NCBI GenBank assembly: GCA_035591015.1
Contig: JAXIUW010189180.1
Location: forward strand, 1 to 21,081
DNA from: Cephalothrix simula
Lineage: Eukaryota; Nemertea; Palaeonemertea; Archinemertea; Cephalotrichidae
Direction of reading: 5' to 3'
DNA: 21,081 nucleotides
Within the stretch, counting starts at the first letter, position 1; each line of letters starts with the position of its first letter. The notes beneath the pieces are model-generated. The model made no database searches, was not told where the DNA came from, and saw only the letters and a program-made list of their open reading frames with translations. Below, one piece after another: positions 19,591-21,081 of this stretch. The position numbers were made by a program, and so were the translations under genes.

Positions 19591-19818
19591 TATGAAACGA
19601 ACATCCTGGTATTTTTTGACGTCAAAGCAAAATGGCTGACAAAATATGAAGCGAATATCCTGGTATTTTGTGACGTCATTACAAAATGGCTGACAAAATT
19701 TTATGAAATGAATATCCTGGTATTTTTTGACCTCATTACAAGATGGCTGACAAAATATTATGAAACGAATATCCTGGTGCATGTATTTTGTGACGTCATA
19801 ACAAATTGGCCGACATAT
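19591..19818. repeat. Minisatellite, four units of 54-58 bp
   Basis: Units start with TATGAA at 19591, 19645, 19702 and 19759. Each carries the ordered words ATCCTGGTATTTT, TGACGTCA, ACAAAATGGCTGAC. TGACGTCA is exact in units 1, 2 and 4 and is TGACCTCA in unit 3. Unit 4 has a small insertion (GCATG) and its last word is altered. An 84-codon minus-strand frame across it repeats about every 18-19 residues simply because unit length is near a multiple of three. The array ends about 33 bp before the 19852 exon, so its border lies next to the branch-point region. Confidence 0.85.
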
Positions 19819-19851
19819 CTGGTTTTCATATTAATCTTCTTTGTTTTATAG

Positions 19852-20033
19852 AGTGAAAGCCCGTCTCGAAAGCGTCGTAAAATATCGCATGGTGTCCATG
19901 TAATTGATCTTACCGGATCCCCAAGTCCCCCACCCTCAAGCCGTCCATGGGAACCCAGTACTGATCAGAGGCCTCGGCGAAGAAGTGCATCTCAACGAGA
20001 GAGACAGTGTAACACGCCTAGAGGGCGTGGGAG
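19852..20033 (+). CDS. RNF38/RNF44-like E3 ubiquitin ligase, internal exon (N-terminal block)
   Basis: A 182-bp exon. The acceptor is CTTCTTTGTTTTATAG ending at 19851 with branch-like TATTAAT upstream. The donor is GTAAGT from 20034. It starts in phase 0 and ends in phase 2, giving 60 codons plus two bases. In order it holds a basic nuclear-localisation-like patch (SPSRKRRKISHG), a hydrophobic stretch VHVIDLTGSPSPPP, RPWEP, an arginine/serine-rich part, and RQCNTPRGRG. The pattern S-P-S-x-K-R-x-[RK]-[IL]-S-H, proline-serine linker, R-P-W-E, C-N-T-P is the conserved N-terminal block of vertebrate RNF38, and the R-P-W-E region is shared with RNF44. These proteins are RING-H2 ubiquitin ligases with the catalytic RING at the far C-terminus, which is not in this window. 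VIDLT followed by serines fits the SUMO-interacting motif class. Homology is judged from memory of the family, without alignment. Confidence 0.88.
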
Positions 20034-21081
20034 GTAAGTTTTCTATACCAGAATTTATCAATCAAAAATAGAGGCTATAGATATATACATAATTTAAATA
20101 ATAAACAAAACCAATAGTCCGTACTTTTCAAGTTCGGCCTAATTAGTGCCTAGAAATTTATAACCATGAATGCGTTAATTTCGAGTTTAACGGCCTTTGG
20201 GTGGCTTTTTCCAGTTTTCATTTCAAACTATACTTTTATCTGTCCATTCTCGTCTTCAAACTAATTCATGATTTCCAATTCATGCTACCTCGTATGGATA
20301 TTCTCTATTTTATACGATGAATATAGTTTGCGACTGCCTTATGCCACAGAATTGATATTTGAAATATTCATTCCCTGTACAAGCCTACACCATATACAGA
20401 ATATATTATCATGTTTAGATAATATTGGTTTGTTACTTACCAATCGATTATTTTAACCTAAATTTGAACCCAATTTAGATGGAAATAAACACCTAAAAAC
20501 CATTTTTGTCAATTTGATTTCTAATTTTTCTCGAAGTTTGTATAGTTACTAATTGTCATGTTCACCGATTTCTGCAGTTTTATTCTCATGAAAATTTTTT
20601 CAAGTCCTGTAGAATCTATAACGTCATCACGGGGTTTATCGATCAATTCACTCGGAAGTGGCCCTCTCAGGCGTACATGATATACCCCCGCTATCATAAA
20701 CTTTATAGATTTCACTTTGGAACCGGTGTAACGGTTTGCCGTACAGTGTCCGGCATGTACATTCAAATAGGAAAGGCAGGACACGAAAAGCCGGTTGCCA
20801 GTGTCCGATGAAAAAATAAAACCTAATTACCCTAATAAAAGGTACCTGAAAAGAAGAAAAATAGATTTTCCTGCTAACATCGTTGACAGTCCTTAAACGC
20901 ATAAATTATTGCGAAAACATTCGCCGTTGCTAGGAACTTTCGCTGTTGATAAGGGTACACACATTCTGGTACCCCTCGCCTGGCTACGCTTGGCTCTGGT
21001 AACTCCTGTAGCCATTTTGAATAGTTCCGTGGCCAAAATAAAGGTGGCGCACCAAAATAGCTTGCCAAATCTAGTCATTTT
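20034..21081. other. Presumed next intron of the RNF38/44-like gene
   Basis: It starts with the consensus donor GTAAGT. No downstream exon that would continue the RNF38/44 sequence in phase 2 is visible before the window ends, so the gene runs off the right edge. Several overlapping minus-strand frames at 20521-21078 (61-87 codons) cover a locally more G+C-rich stretch with GTAGCCATTTTG-type words. I take this as an unrecognised interspersed repeat. Confidence 0.55.

Noticed and set aside
19528-19782. A minus-strand repeat protein of 84 residues with internal repeats
   Set aside because: The periodicity is that of the DNA minisatellite, whose unit length happens to stay near a multiple of three. 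There is no start context or splice signal, and it lies in the intron beside a good + strand acceptor.
20521-21078. Genes in the overlapping minus-strand frames at the right edge
   Set aside because: Four frames overlap in different phases, none has recognisable motifs, and the stretch reads as a G+C-richer interspersed repeat inside an intron.

Overview
This is a piece of an animal nuclear genome. It is AT-rich, almost devoid of long open frames, and full of inverted-repeat elements, a tRNA-derived SINE and other interspersed repeats. The short exons are bounded by GT/AG splice signals. The repeat style points to a marine invertebrate: frequent AGGCCTA words, an AGCTCACTTGGTG-ended element, and a GATATAC/GCACTGAAGTT element. 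An ambulacrarian (echinoderm or hemichordate) is my best guess and a mollusc is the alternative. I cannot fix the species.

One protein-coding gene can be supported, on the + strand. The exon at 19852-20033 encodes a block that I recognise as the conserved N-terminal region of the RING-H2 E3 ubiquitin ligases RNF38/RNF44 (S-P-S-x-K-R-x-[RK]-[IL]-S-H, then S-P-x-P-x-P-P ... R-P-W-E, then C-N-T-P). The RING domain and all later exons lie beyond the right edge. Upstream there are up to three candidate first coding exons, at 6342-6409, 10422-10499 and 11933-12082. All three end in phase 0 before a good donor, and the 19852 exon starts in phase 0. The simplest model is one gene with alternative N-termini joined across a 7.8-13.4 kb intron. 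The 10422 and 11933 exons are the best supported.

Layout: 1-6341 holds repeats and unassigned DNA (an hAT-like candidate at about 341-667, a C-tract repeat, a 73-bp hairpin element, a cluster of TGACGTCA palindromes, a foldback element at 2844-3034, and a MITE at 4313-4449). 6342-12082 holds the candidate first exons, mixed with a SINE, three foldback or hairpin elements, a 100-N assembly gap flanked by identical 77-bp sequence, and a diverged tandem duplication. 12083-19851 is presumed intron, with second copies or relatives of the repeats and a 572-bp TIR element. A 4-unit minisatellite ends about 35 bp before the 19852 acceptor. 20034-21081 is the start of the next intron.

The most interesting points are: (1) a SUMO-interacting-motif-like V-I-D-L-T in the RNF38/44-like exon, where the vertebrate protein as I remember it has V-F-D-Y-T; (2) the phase-matched alternative first exons; (3) the CRE-bearing minisatellite packed against the splice acceptor; (4) a marked excess of the exact octamer TGACGTCA; (5) a gap that is probably false. 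I see no bacterial-style operon, CRISPR array or viral gene.
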